In this document: positions 8,145-17,481 of the stretch, one piece after another
Position numbering within the stretch: position 1 is the first letter of the stretch
How the letters are laid out: the number at the start of each line of letters is the position of its first letter
NCBI GenBank assembly: GCA_944393405.1
Contig: CALYAC010000003.1
Span: 68,783-132,782 of the forward strand
Direction: 5' to 3'
DNA length: 64,000 bases
DNA from: an uncultured Clostridia bacterium
Lineage (GTDB): Bacteria > Bacillota_A > Clostridia > TANB77 > CAG-508
Notes under the pieces: generated by a model
Told to the model about the DNA's origin: nothing
Seen by the model: only the letters and a program-made list of their open reading frames with translations
Databases searched by the model: none
Translations under genes and position numbers: made by a program

Positions 8145-10766
8145 TTATCTTGGATTTTTAATAGCTGCTTGTGCTGCTGCTAGCCTAGCTATTGGAACTC
8201 TAAATGGTGAACAAGATACATATGTTAATCCTATTCTATGGCAATATTCAACAGTTGCAGGATTTCCTCCATGTTCTCCACAGATACCAAGCTCTATATC
8301 TGGTCTTGTTTGTCTACCTAGTTTTGCAGCATGTTCAACAAGTGTGCCAACTCCTTCTTCATCTATTCTTGCAAATGGATCAAAATCATAAATATTTTTA
8401 GAATAATATTCACCTAAGAACTTGCCTGCATCATCACGACTAAATCCAAATGTCATTTGAGTTAAATCATTTGTTCCAAATGAGAAAAATTCAGCTTCTT
8501 TAGCAATTTTATCTGCTATTAGAGTAGCTCTTGGTATTTCTATCATAGTTCCTACCATATATTTAATATCCATTTTTTCTTGCTTTAGCATTTCATCTGC
8601 TGTTTTTGTAATAATATTTTTTACATATACAAGTTCTTTATAGTCACCTACAAGTGGAATCATTATTTCAGGTTTTACATCTATACCTTCTTTTTTTACA
8701 TTTATTGCAGCTCCTATAATTGCCTTAGTTTGCATAACACCAATTTCTGGATATGTTACATCTAATCTACATCCTCTATGTCCCATCATAGGGTTAAACT
8801 CATGTAAACTTACTACAACATTTTTTAACTCATCAAATGTCATATTCATATCTTTAGCTAAAGCTTCAATTTCTTCATCTGTATGAGGTAAGAATTCATG
8901 TAAAGGTGGATCTAGTAATCTAATAGTTACTGGAAGACCTTTCATTTCTCTAAATAATCCTTCAAAGTCTCCTCTTTGCATTGGAAGTATTTTGTCTAAA
9001 GCTTTTTCTCTTTGTTCTTTTGTTTTAGAAACAATCATTTCTCTAATTGCAGCAATTCTTTCTGGTGCAAAGAACATATGCTCTGTTCTACATAGACCAA
9101 TACCCTGTGCTCCAAATTCATATGCTTGTTTTGCGTCTTTAGGAGTATCAGCATTTGTTCTAACTTCCATTTGTCTATATCTATCTGCCCATTCCATAAA
9201 TTTAGCAAAATTTCCTGAAACAGTTGCTGTAACTGTATCTATTTTTTCTCCATAAACATTTCCTGTAGAACCATCTAATGAAATCCAGTCTCCTTCTTTA
9301 AATGTTTGACCAGCTACTGTAAATGTTCTTTCTTCTTCATTTACAGATACTTCTGAACATCCAGAAACACAGCAAGTACCCATACCACGAGCAACAACTG
9401 CTGCATGTGATGTCATACCACCTCTTACAGTAAGTATTCCATGGCATACATGCATACCATCAATATCCTCTGGTGATGTTTCAAGTCTTACTAATATTAA
9501 GTCTTTTTCTCCTGCTTCATGTTTTGCTAGAGCATCATCTGCTGTAAATACAACTTTTCCTGTTGCAGCTCCTGGAGATGCTGCAAGTCCTTTTGCAATT
9601 GGTTTTGCTTGTTTTAATTTTTCTCCATCAAAATTAGGATGTAATAATTGATCTAATTGATTTGGTTCAACTCTTAAAACAGCTTCTTTTTCAGTTATCA
9701 TTCCTTCATTTACTAAATCAACTGCTATTTGAAGCGCTGCTGTAGCAGTCCTTTTGCCATTTCTTGTTTGTAAGAAATATAATTTTCCATTTTCTATAGT
9801 AAATTCCATGTCTTGCATATCTTTATAATGTTTTTCTAGCATATTTGCATACATTACAAAATCTTGATATGCTTCCATATCTGTTTCTTTTAATGTTTCA
9901 ATTGGCTTAGGTGTACGAATACCAGCAACAACGTCTTCTCCTTGTGCATTCATTAAATATTCTCCAAATATTTTGTTTTCTCCAGTTGCTGGATTACGAG
10001 AAAAGGCAACACCTGTACCACAGTCTTCTCCCATGTTTCCGAATACCATTTCTTGTACATTTACTGCAGTTCCCCAACTACTTGGTATATCATTTAATCT
10101 TCTATATGTTATAGCTCTTGGATTGTTCCATGATCTAAATACAGCAGTTATTGCTTCCATTAGTTGTTCCTCTGGATTAGTTGGAAACTCAGATCCATGC
10201 TCTTTTAAATATATTCCTTTAAATATTTCTACTAATTCTTTTAAATCTTCAGCTGTAAGTTCTGTATCTAACTTAACTCCTCTTTGTTTCTTCATTTCAT
10301 CTATAGCATTTTCAAATAATGGTTTTGGTATTTCCATTACAACATCACTAAACATTTGAATAAATCTTCTATAGCTATCATAAGCAAATCTTTCATTCTT
10401 TTTAGCCATAGATTCAACAACTTCTTTATTTAGCCCAAGATTTAATATTGTATCCATCATTCCAGGCATTGATGCTCTTGCTCCAGAACGAACTGAAACT
10501 AAAAGTGGATTTTCCGGATCTCCAAATTTCTTTTTAGTCATATTTTCTAATTCTCTTAAGCTTGAAAAAACTTGTGATTTTACTTCATCTGAAACCTTCT
10601 CGCCATTATCATAGTATTCTATACAAGCTTCTGTTGTAATTGTAAATCCTTGTGGTATTGGAAGCCCTAAATTTGTCATTTCAGCAAGATTTGCGCCTTT
10701 TCCTCCAAGTAATTCACGCATTGATGCATTACCTTCTCTAAATAGATATACATATTTTTTATCCAT
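8145..10766 (-). CDS. ppdK: Pyruvate, phosphate dikinase
   Basis: Interconverts pyruvate + ATP + Pi with phosphoenolpyruvate + AMP + PPi; in anaerobes it serves PPi-linked glycolysis. The 873-residue chain has the full family length. In order it shows the nucleotide-binding domain (GGKGANLAEM near the start, VSVRSGARASMPGMMDT), the swivelling phosphohistidine domain (RGGMTSHAAVVARGMG, catalytic His), and the PEP/pyruvate TIM barrel (GLCRTEHMFF, FGTNDLTQMTFGFSRDD, ELGICGEHGG). An in-frame ATG lies 15 bases upstream, but it overlaps the RBS GGGAGGA, so the second ATG (MDKKYVYLF) is chosen. The gene is single, with a candidate promoter at 10869-10897. Confidence 0.97.
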   Translation of the reverse strand: MDKKYVYLFREGNASMRELLGGKGANLAEMTNLGLPIPQGFTITTEACIEYYDNGEKVSDEVKSQVFSSLRELENMTKKKFGDPENPLLVSVRSGARASMPGMMDTILNLGLNKEVVESMAKKNERFAYDSYRRFIQMFSDVVMEIPKPLFENAIDEMKKQRGVKLDTELTAEDLKELVEIFKGIYLKEHGSEFPTNPEEQLMEAITAVFRSWNNPRAITYRRLNDIPSSWGTAVNVQEMVFGNMGEDCGTGVAFSRNPATGENKIFGEYLMNAQGEDVVAGIRTPKPIETLKETDMEAYQDFVMYANMLEKHYKDMQDMEFTIENGKLYFLQTRNGKRTATAALQIAVDLVNEGMITEKEAVLRVEPNQLDQLLHPNFDGEKLKQAKPIAKGLAASPGAATGKVVFTADDALAKHEAGEKDLILVRLETSPEDIDGMHVCHGILTVRGGMTSHAAVVARGMGTCCVSGCSEVSVNEEERTFTVAGQTFKEGDWISLDGSTGNVYGEKIDTVTATVSGNFAKFMEWADRYRQMEVRTNADTPKDAKQAYEFGAQGIGLCRTEHMFFAPERIAAIREMIVSKTKEQREKALDKILPMQRGDFEGLFREMKGLPVTIRLLDPPLHEFLPHTDEEIEALAKDMNMTFDELKNVVVSLHEFNPMMGHRGCRLDVTYPEIGVMQTKAIIGAAINVKKEGIDVKPEIMIPLVGDYKELVYVKNIITKTADEMLKQEKMDIKYMVGTMIEIPRATLIADKIAKEAEFFSFGTNDLTQMTFGFSRDDAGKFLGEYYSKNIYDFDPFARIDEEGVGTLVEHAAKLGRQTRPDIELGICGEHGGNPATVEYCHRIGLTYVSCSPFRVPIARLAAAQAAIKNPR

Positions 10767-10868
10767 ATTTGTTCCTCCCATATTTATATCTTTTGCATTT
10801 AATATTTTTTTATGTATTAAATTAGTTATTTTAAACTAATTTTACTTATAGTTTGTATTAATACAATT

Positions 10869-10897
10869 ATTATATATATAATATTAAAAAAAGTAAA
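10869..10897 (-). promoter_or_regulatory. Candidate ppdK promoter
   Basis: On the minus strand TTTACT (-35) and TATAAT (-10) are separated by 17 bases, about 100 bases upstream of the ppdK start. In such AT-rich DNA a chance match is possible. Confidence 0.45.
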
Positions 10898-10965
10898 CAA
10901 AAATTTTTTATTTTTTATAAAAGGAATTAAACTTATTTATTTTTTAAACTAATAAACAACAAAAA

Positions 10966-10989
10966 ACATTACTATTTTTATAGTAATGT
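10966..10989 (-). terminator. Terminator after the flippase/DUF1294 pair
   Basis: Arms ACATTACTA and TAGTAATGT with a 6-nt loop. On the minus strand a TTTTTTG tail follows. Confidence 0.8.
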
Positions 10990-11031
10990 TTTAAATAATA
11001 TATGAGAAAAAAGGGTCTACCACCCATTTTT

Positions 11032-11316
11032 TCATTTTATAAAATCATTGTATACCATAAATATTAATATTATCTGCATAACTAATATTACTGGAAATCC
11101 AATAGAAAATCTAAGTTTCTTAGTTTTATGTCTAAATGTATACATTCCGGCAATTGCTCCTATGCTTCCTCCTATTAATGCTAATACAAATAATGTTTGT
11201 TCTGGTATCCTCCACTTTCCGTATCTAGCTTTTCTTTTATCTAAGTACATAGCTAAGAATGCTATTAAATTAATTATAACTATATATATAATTAAATATT
11301 TAATAATGTCATTCAT
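11032..11316 (-). CDS. DUF1294 family small membrane protein
   Basis: A 94-residue integral membrane protein. It has a first span at about residues 5-24, then the family signature DKRKARYGKWRIPE, a glycine-rich second span (LIGGSIGAIAGMYTFRHKTKK) and a third span at the C-terminus. DUF1294 proteins are widespread and of unknown function; some are fused to cold-shock domains, which is not the case here. It lies 10 bases downstream of the flippase gene, so the two are probably co-transcribed and end at 10966-10989. Confidence 0.85.
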   Translation of the reverse strand: MNDIIKYLIIYIVIINLIAFLAMYLDKRKARYGKWRIPEQTLFVLALIGGSIGAIAGMYTFRHKTKKLRFSIGFPVILVMQIILIFMVYNDFIK

Positions 11317-11326
11317 TTATTATCTC

Positions 11327-12985
11327 CTATCTTAATGGTTCCTTTTCCTCTTTATATATTTTTAATTTAAGTAATATACTATATATTTTTGTTCCATATG
11401 GAATCATCATAATATCATCTTTTGATAATGTTTTTGTAAATAATATTAATAAACAATATGATATTGCTCCTAATAATATAGATATCAATGTACTAATTGT
11501 ATTTCCAAAGAACATACTTAAAATATTATATCCAAAATATACTATAATTCCCATTCCAGCTACTGAAATTACTGGCTTTACAATATGAGTCTTGAATTTA
11601 ATATTCATATTAACACTTCCATTTAAAACTCTATAACATATTATAAATACAATTACTTGGTAAATAAACGAACTTATAGATGCACCATATATTCCTATAT
11701 TTGGATTACTTATTAAAATCATATTTAATATAAATTTAGTAACTGCTCCAAGTCCCGCTGCAATCGCCGGCACTTTTGATTTATTTACGCCATATAATCC
11801 ACCTGTCATTGTCTGTGAAAGTGCTGTAAGTATCATTGATATTGATGCAATCATAAGTATTCCAGCTCCATCAGATGCTGTTGGATATATCATTTTTAAT
11901 ATTGGCTCTGCTAGGCTTAAAAAACCTATTCCACATGGTAAAATTATAATCAATGAAGCAAAAAATGAAAATGATAATCTTCTTGATGCTGTTTCGTTAT
12001 CTTTTTTAGCTAAGGCTTCTGATATTGCTGGTGTTAATGCTGTAGAAAAAGCCAAATTAATTGCAAGAGGGAAACTTACTATAGTATCAACTTTTGATAA
12101 TATTCCCGTTGCACTCATTGCCGCCTGTTCTAATGCCTCTTTGGTCATATTAGCATTTTGTAATGAAATCTGTATACAATTGCTTACAGTTGCTGTATCT
12201 ATTACTCCACTTATAACTGAAATAACTGAACTTATAGTTATTGGAATAGAAATGCCAAGTATTGTTTTTAACAATTCCTTATTAGATTTTTTCCTTTCAG
12301 GTGACTCCACTGAATTACTTGTATCAATTTTATTACCTTTATAATAGCTGATTAAATATACAAATGTTATAATTATGGCTAGTGTTGTTGAAAGATTTCC
12401 TGCTGCTGCCATAATGTATGTATCTTTTCCTATACAAGCATATACAAATGTTATAGTTAATACACAGTTTAAGAATTGCTCCAATGTTTGTGATACACTA
12501 GTTGGCTTCATGTCTTGTTGTCCTGAAAAATATCCTCTAAATACTGCAGACATTGCCACAAATAATATAGCAGGTGATAATACTTTCATAACATATGCTA
12601 CATCTGGAACATTTAATATATTAGTTGCAATAAAATCTGCGCCTACAAACAATCCTATTGATAATACAAATCCTAAAATCGAGAAAAATCTAAAAGCGAC
12701 TTTAAAAATTCTTTGAGCACCTTTTGTATCTCCGATTGCTATTCTTTCTGCTACTAATTTAGATATTACACTTGGTATTCCTATTGATGAAAGAGTAAGT
12801 AAAAGTGAATATATTTGATATCCTGCTGCATAATAACCAAGTCCTGTATCTCCAAACCCTTCTATATTTGTAATAACTAATTTATATATGAATCCTAATA
12901 ATTTAATTAATACTTGAGAACAAATTAATATTACTACATTTTTCATAAAAGAGTTTTGAGTCTTTTTTAATCTTTTTCCTTTCAA
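11327..12985 (-). CDS. Multi-spanning lipid flippase, SpoVB/MurJ-like (MOP superfamily)
   Basis: A 552-residue polytopic protein of the polysaccharide biosynthesis/MATE-like MOP superfamily, likely with 14 membrane spans. The N-terminal motif (KNVVILICSQVLIKLLGFIYK) and the pattern GIPSVISKLVAERIAIGD match the SpoVB/YtgP group. Members move lipid-linked cell-wall precursors across the membrane, and MurJ-type activity is shown for some. The sequence alone does not separate a lipid II flippase from a sporulation-specific paralogue. The start ATG follows a weak RBS. DUF1294 is downstream in the same unit. Confidence 0.85.
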   Translation of the reverse strand: MKGKRLKKTQNSFMKNVVILICSQVLIKLLGFIYKLVITNIEGFGDTGLGYYAAGYQIYSLLLTLSSIGIPSVISKLVAERIAIGDTKGAQRIFKVAFRFFSILGFVLSIGLFVGADFIATNILNVPDVAYVMKVLSPAILFVAMSAVFRGYFSGQQDMKPTSVSQTLEQFLNCVLTITFVYACIGKDTYIMAAAGNLSTTLAIIITFVYLISYYKGNKIDTSNSVESPERKKSNKELLKTILGISIPITISSVISVISGVIDTATVSNCIQISLQNANMTKEALEQAAMSATGILSKVDTIVSFPLAINLAFSTALTPAISEALAKKDNETASRRLSFSFFASLIIILPCGIGFLSLAEPILKMIYPTASDGAGILMIASISMILTALSQTMTGGLYGVNKSKVPAIAAGLGAVTKFILNMILISNPNIGIYGASISSFIYQVIVFIICYRVLNGSVNMNIKFKTHIVKPVISVAGMGIIVYFGYNILSMFFGNTISTLISILLGAISYCLLILFTKTLSKDDIMMIPYGTKIYSILLKLKIYKEEKEPLR

Positions 12986-13059
12986 AACTAATCTTCTCCT
13001 AATTTATATCATTAAAAATTTGTTACTCTCTTATTTTTTCTACAAGTTGATAATATTTA

Positions 13060-14055
13060 TTATATATTAAACTTTGGCATCATACCTATTTTATTTGGTG
13101 TATGCCCAGGAAGTTGATATATGTCATGTCCTGGAAATTCATTTCCTTCAACAAAAATAGGTCCATTTGGTGTAAAACATACATCCCATCCTATATATCC
13201 CATTTGTGGAACAACTTTAGAAGCTTCTTTGCACATTTCTATAGCTTTATCCCAATCTGGAAATTTAAATCCTTTTATTCTTGCTCCTGTTTTTGGATGA
13301 GTCTCATATAAATTTTTGTTTTTATCAATTGCCCTATCCATAACCTCTCCTGTAACTTCATTTACCGGAGCAACCATACCTCCACTATTAAAGTTATCTA
13401 CAAATTTTCCATTACCAATTCTAAAATATGCACAAATAACATGTGGTACTCCATCTTTTAAAATTGTAACAACTCTAACAGTATTGATTGCATCAGGATA
13501 AATTTTACTTACATCTGGATGTTGCTTAATAACTTCTTCTAATTCAAAATTATTGTTTCCTTCAATTAATTTATTATATACATCATCTAAAGAGTTGTAA
13601 TCATTAGTATTAATTTTTTCGATTCCATGTCCACAGCCACCATCTATAGGTTTTGCCATAAATTCATTATGTTTTTCCATAAAAGCTATAACGCTTTCTT
13701 TAGGAGAATCCTTTACACTAATCCAATCTCTTTTTATATAATCTTTAAATAGTTCATTAAATTCATTTTTATTTTCAAATATATGAAAATATGATTTATC
13801 ATTATACTTACTAACTAATTCGTTATTTCTTCCTCTAGTTATATAAGTATCACGTTGTTTAGCATTTAAATTATACATTTCAAATAAATCATAATCCATA
13901 TATCCAGCACCATATTTCATAGCACATCTTTGCATATCAAATAATAGATAAATTCTAGATTTTCCTGTTTTTTTATGTATTGATTTTATCTTATCAAACA
14001 TGGCTTTTTTATCCATTGATTTTATTCTTTTTAATACATATCTAAGATTTCCCAT
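13060..14055 (-). CDS. Sugar-transfer associated ATP-grasp protein
   Basis: A 331-residue ATP-grasp enzyme of the group found with glycan transfer genes (ATPgrasp_ST). Visible marks are the lysine and glycine loop in MAKPIDGGCGHGIEKI at about residues 135-150, the conserved INTVRVVTI strand, and the C-terminal metal/ATP site GWDVCFTPNGPIFVEGNEFPG. Enzymes of this fold join a carboxylate to an amine or alcohol using ATP. The substrate is unknown. The neighbouring flippase gene would fit a role in cell envelope glycan modification, but this is only context. Confidence 0.8.
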   Translation of the reverse strand: MGNLRYVLKRIKSMDKKAMFDKIKSIHKKTGKSRIYLLFDMQRCAMKYGAGYMDYDLFEMYNLNAKQRDTYITRGRNNELVSKYNDKSYFHIFENKNEFNELFKDYIKRDWISVKDSPKESVIAFMEKHNEFMAKPIDGGCGHGIEKINTNDYNSLDDVYNKLIEGNNNFELEEVIKQHPDVSKIYPDAINTVRVVTILKDGVPHVICAYFRIGNGKFVDNFNSGGMVAPVNEVTGEVMDRAIDKNKNLYETHPKTGARIKGFKFPDWDKAIEMCKEASKVVPQMGYIGWDVCFTPNGPIFVEGNEFPGHDIYQLPGHTPNKIGMMPKFNI

Positions 14056-14112
14056 TTTTTTTCCTCCAAACTTTGTTCCTTTGTTTAATTTAGTTATATA
14101 CTTTTTTTTTAA

Positions 14113-15495
14113 CTAAAATTCTATTTTTTCTTGAAGCCAATTTTCTAATTCGTCAATTTTTACTCTTACTTGTTCCATTGTGTCCCTATCTCTTATAGTT
14201 ACAGAATTATCTTCTATAGTATCAAAGTCTATTGTAACACAATATGGTGTTCCAATTTCATCTTCTCTTCTATATCTTTTACCAATGCTTCCTGCTTCAT
14301 CATAATCACACATGAATTTCTTAGATAATTTTTCATATACTTCCTCAGCTTTTTCGCTTAACTTTTTAGAAAGTGGTAAAACTGCTACTTTATATGGAGC
14401 TAGAGCTGGATGTAAATGTAAAACAGTTCTTACATCTCCTTCTGCGATTTCTTCTTCATCATAGCTATTACATAAGAATGCTAAAGCTACTCTATCACAT
14501 CCAAGAGATGGTTCTATACAATATGGCACATATTTTTCATTTGTCTCTGGATCTAAATATGTCATATCCTCTTTAGAATGTTTCATATGTTGTGTCAAAT
14601 CATAATCTGTTCTATCTGCAATACCCCATAATTCTCCCCATCCAAATGGGAATGCAAATTCTATATCAGTTGTACCATTACTATAATGTGAAAGCTCTTC
14701 TTTTGAATGATCTCTTAATCTAATATTTTCTTTTTTCATACCTAGGTTTAATAACCAATTTTCACAAAAAGATTTCCAGTATTTATGCCATTCTAAATCC
14801 GTACCAGGTTTGCAGAAAAATTCAAGTTCCATTTGCTCAAATTCACGTGTTCTAAATGTAAAGTTTCCTGGAGTAATTTCATTTCTAAATGCTTTACCTA
14901 TTTGAGCAATACCCATAGGTAGTTTTCTCCTTGTTGTACGCATTACATTTTTAAAATTTACAAATATTCCTTGTGCTGTTTCAGGTCTTAAATATATTTC
15001 TGATTTACTATCTTCTGTAACACCTTGATATGTTTTAAACATTAAATTAAATTTACGAATATCTGTAAAATTTTCTTTACCACAATTTGGACAAGTAATA
15101 TGATTTTCTTTTATGAAGTTAATCATTGCTTCATCGCTCATTCCATCAGCAATCATGTCTTTTCCTTGATTATGTGCCCATTCTTCAATTAATTTATCTG
15201 CTCTATGTCTTGTTTTACATTCTTTGCAATCTATTAATGGATCTGAAAAGTTCCCAACATGACCAGATGCGACCCATACTTCTGGATTCATTAAAATAGC
15301 TGCATCTAGTCCAACATTATACTTGCTTTCTTGAACAAATTTTTTCATCCATGCTTTTTTAATATTGTTTTTTAATTCAACTCCTAAAGGTCCATAGTCC
15401 CAAGTATTTGCAAGACCTCCATAAATTTCAGAACCAGGATAAATATATCCTCTGTTTTTACATAGTGCTACTAGTGTGTCCATTGATTTTAACAT
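14113..15495 (-). CDS. glyS: Glycyl-tRNA synthetase (single-chain class II type)
   Basis: Charges tRNA-Gly. The 460-residue chain is the homodimeric (eukaryote/archaea-like) type used by many Firmicutes. It shows the N-terminal [18 protein letters not shown], a zinc-binding insert ([11 protein letters not shown] and CPNCGKENF), motif 2 ([17 protein letters not shown]), motif 3 region ([14 protein letters not shown]) and a C-terminal anticodon-binding domain. The start is the first ATG, 8 bases after the RBS GGGAGGA. Expression is controlled by a T-box leader (15588-15827) and a strong promoter at 15834-15862. Glycine supply is of interest here because all six recoded codons in this window give glycine. 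Confidence 0.97.
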   Translation of the reverse strand: MLKSMDTLVALCKNRGYIYPGSEIYGGLANTWDYGPLGVELKNNIKKAWMKKFVQESKYNVGLDAAILMNPEVWVASGHVGNFSDPLIDCKECKTRHRADKLIEEWAHNQGKDMIADGMSDEAMINFIKENHITCPNCGKENFTDIRKFNLMFKTYQGVTEDSKSEIYLRPETAQGIFVNFKNVMRTTRRKLPMGIAQIGKAFRNEITPGNFTFRTREFEQMELEFFCKPGTDLEWHKYWKSFCENWLLNLGMKKENIRLRDHSKEELSHYSNGTTDIEFAFPFGWGELWGIADRTDYDLTQHMKHSKEDMTYLDPETNEKYVPYCIEPSLGCDRVALAFLCNSYDEEEIAEGDVRTVLHLHPALAPYKVAVLPLSKKLSEKAEEVYEKLSKKFMCDYDEAGSIGKRYRREDEIGTPYCVTIDFDTIEDNSVTIRDRDTMEQVRVKIDELENWLQEKIEF

Positions 15496-15587
15496 AAAAA
15501 TTCCTCCCTTTAATTTTATTTGCTAATATATGAAAGTTTTTATATATGAAAATTAATATATAAGATGTTAATCTTAATAAATTAAAA

Positions 15588-15827
15588 TCAAAAAAACTTT
15601 CATACCTAGCATTTTTTTAATAGCTAGGGACGAAAGTTATATTCCGCGTTTCCACCCTAATTCTTAAAACTCAGATCATATTAAAATTAATCGAAGTTTT
15701 AAGCACCTTAATTTGGTATGTTACTCCAAAGCTCCCCATATGCATTTATTATTGGTCTTCCACCATCACCAATTCTCTAAAAATAAATGTTATCATATTT
15801 TTTCTTTTTCACAGTAACTATTTTATT
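15588..15827 (-). ncRNA. T-box riboswitch leader of glyS
   Basis: The minus strand carries the T-box core AGGGTGG-AACGCGG (15643-15658). It is followed by a terminator with arms around CCCTAGC and GCTAGG and a T-run (15591-15638), which competes with an antiterminator. Upstream lies a stem III-like hairpin (CTTAAAAC / GTTTTAAG) and the distal stem I signature AGAGA-TTGGTGATGGTGGAAGACC. Before TTTGGAG is GGGGAGC, which offers GGG or GGA as glycine specifier. Uncharged tRNA-Gly should stabilise the antiterminator and allow glyS expression. Confidence 0.9.
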
Positions 15828-15833
15828 GTCAAT

Positions 15834-15862
15834 ATTATATGCTCTTGTTTTAGAATTGTCAA
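15834..15862 (-). promoter_or_regulatory. Consensus sigma-A promoter of the glyS T-box unit
   Basis: On the minus strand a perfect TTGACA (15857-15862) and perfect TATAAT (15834-15839) are separated by 17 bases, immediately upstream of the T-box leader. Confidence 0.92.
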
Positions 15863-16043
15863 GATATATTTTAGTAGTTTTAAAGATTAGATTTTAAAAC
15901 ATTTTTAATTTTTTAAATATTTTAATTAATTTAAAACTTTATTTTATTATCAGACTTTATTCTACTTTTTTATCAAACTTTACTAATTTTAAATTATATT
16001 ATGACATTATGTTACATTATTATTCTTTTTTCTTAATTTTCAA

Positions 16044-16123
16044 TTGTCCACATACATGTGGATAATGTGGATAACTCTGTGAATAACTACAAATAGTGGG
16101 TTTCATTTTCGATATTTTCCACA
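16044..16123. promoter_or_regulatory. Cluster of DnaA boxes
   Basis: Two perfect DnaA boxes TGTGGATAA lie head-to-tail with no gap at 16057-16065 and 16066-16074. One-mismatch boxes follow and precede them: TGTGAATAA at 16078-16086 and inverted TTGTCCACA at 16044-16052. A weaker TTTTCCACA is at 16115-16123. The flanks are very AT-rich. There is no gene here that I would support. This could bind DnaA for regulation, titration or replication; genes do not change strand around it, and dnaA/dnaN are not nearby. Confidence 0.65.
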
Positions 16124-16204
16124 TTAATATTTGAAATATTTTATGCAAACTATTTTTTTGTAATTTTTTGTTCTTTATTAAAGGTATTATGTATAATAGA
16201 AAAT

Positions 16205-16227
16205 AAAGGTAGGATTCCCCCACCTTT
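16205..16227 (-). terminator. Terminator of the radical SAM gene
   Basis: Arms AAAGGT-GG and CC-ACCTTT. On the minus strand ATTTTCT follows. It begins only 7 bases past the stop codon. Confidence 0.75.
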
Positions 16228-16233
16228 ATACAT

Positions 16234-17298
16234 CTAGATTTCTATCCATTGCTTCATTGTTTCAAATCTTTTCTTAATTGTTGGTAAGTCTTCATCATTT
16301 TCCATGTTCTTCAAGAATTCTTCTCTACATTTGCAATGAATTTCTTTAATGTTCTTTAGCAACTCTTTTCTTTTGTATCCACTTCTTTCTACATAGAATT
16401 TCTCGTAAAAAGCCTGCAATTCATCGTGACATTCATCACAGGAGTATGGATAAACAATTCTTTGTTTTCCGTCAAAAACGTTTTCTCTGTTTCCCCACCA
16501 GGAAATTGAAATTCTATCAAGATATTCTACTTCTATTCTGTCTAATACCTCTACAAACTCCCAATGATTGATTGGAATATATTTTCCTATTCTATATAAA
16601 TCACCTAACAAAGTAAAAGTTTTTACATTAATAGGAAAAAGCACACAAGTTGTCTCTTTTGGACAATTCTTAACAGTCCATTTTACCGAATTTAGTGTAT
16701 CTTGAATCTGTTCTTTTTCAGAAAGCATCGGTGCTCCTGTAATAAAATTTAATTCACAATATATTCCATGTTCATACGCTTTATATATAACAGTTAAAAG
16801 AGCATCAAAATTAATATCTTTGTTATATAATAAGAGAACATCGGGATTTACTGATTCTACACCAAATTCAAATTCAACCTGCTTATTATTAAGCATTGAA
16901 TCGATTTCTTCAAGAACTTCATCTGTAATAGTAGTGTAATGTGTTTCTATTATCACATTACTTATACATTTACAAGAAGAAATCTTTTTGTAAATTTTTC
17001 TTCTAAGATTTTTTGATACCTCTCGTTCATCTAAAAAACTTCCAGATGCTTCTAAAACAACATACTTAGTATTTTCTGGAAATTGTAATTCTTCTAATTC
17101 CTTTTCAGCTTCTTTTTCATCGAAGAAATCACAAAATCCATAATCACACATTGAGCAAGCTCTATTGCAGCCAATTGTAGCAAAATATAATTGATAAGTA
17201 TTGCCTCCTGTCCAAATTAAATTTACTGATGGATGAAATTGTTTTAGTTTGCTTCTTTGCCGCAATTTCCATATTCTTTCTGTTATTATTTTATCCAT
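16234..17298 (-). CDS. Radical SAM protein, Elp3/RaSEA-like
   Basis: A 354-residue radical SAM enzyme. The cluster motif is CNRACSMC (CxxxCxxC) near residue 45, after TGGNTYQLYFATIG. The middle section (FEFGVESVNPDVLLLYNKD, then GIYCELNFITGAPMLSEKEQ) matches the Elp3/RaSEA (TIGR01210-like) style of barrel. A late Cys cluster (YSCDECHDEL and HCKCREE) may bind a second metal. The substrate is unknown; tRNA modification is a guess from the resemblance. A longer in-frame start exists at 17349, but the RBS GAGAGGAGA lies just before the ATG at 17296-17298. Codon use is intermediate and CGG is used as arginine in KLRQRS, so I class it as acquired. Confidence 0.7.
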   Translation of the reverse strand: MDKIITERIWKLRQRSKLKQFHPSVNLIWTGGNTYQLYFATIGCNRACSMCDYGFCDFFDEKEAEKELEELQFPENTKYVVLEASGSFLDEREVSKNLRRKIYKKISSCKCISNVIIETHYTTITDEVLEEIDSMLNNKQVEFEFGVESVNPDVLLLYNKDINFDALLTVIYKAYEHGIYCELNFITGAPMLSEKEQIQDTLNSVKWTVKNCPKETTCVLFPINVKTFTLLGDLYRIGKYIPINHWEFVEVLDRIEVEYLDRISISWWGNRENVFDGKQRIVYPYSCDECHDELQAFYEKFYVERSGYKRKELLKNIKEIHCKCREEFLKNMENDEDLPTIKKRFETMKQWIEI

Positions 17299-17370
17299 AT
17301 TATTCTCCTCTCTTCTGAATTGACTTACAAACAATTTAAAATTTATCAATTATATTATATATTTTCTTTA

Positions 17371-17418
17371 TATCAAAAAAGCAACTTTTCTAATATTAAA
17401 AAAGTTGCTTTTTTGATA
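17371..17418 (-). terminator. Bidirectional-looking terminator after the AraC gene
   Basis: Long perfect arms TATCAAAAAAGCAACTTTT and AAAAGTTGCTTTTTTGATA. It lies 64 bases past the AraC-family stop. Confidence 0.85.
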
Positions 17419-17481
17419 TTTTATTTTTTATATTTTTATTTTTTATATTCTTATTTTTATATTTTATATAAATATTTATTC

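Noticed and set aside
16044..16123. Chromosomal replication origin
   Set aside because: No dnaA/dnaN nearby and no change of coding strand; kept only as a DnaA-box cluster.
16020..16223. 67-codon minus-strand open frame
   Set aside because: It runs across the DnaA boxes, has no family resemblance, and its codon pattern looks like chance in AT-rich DNA.
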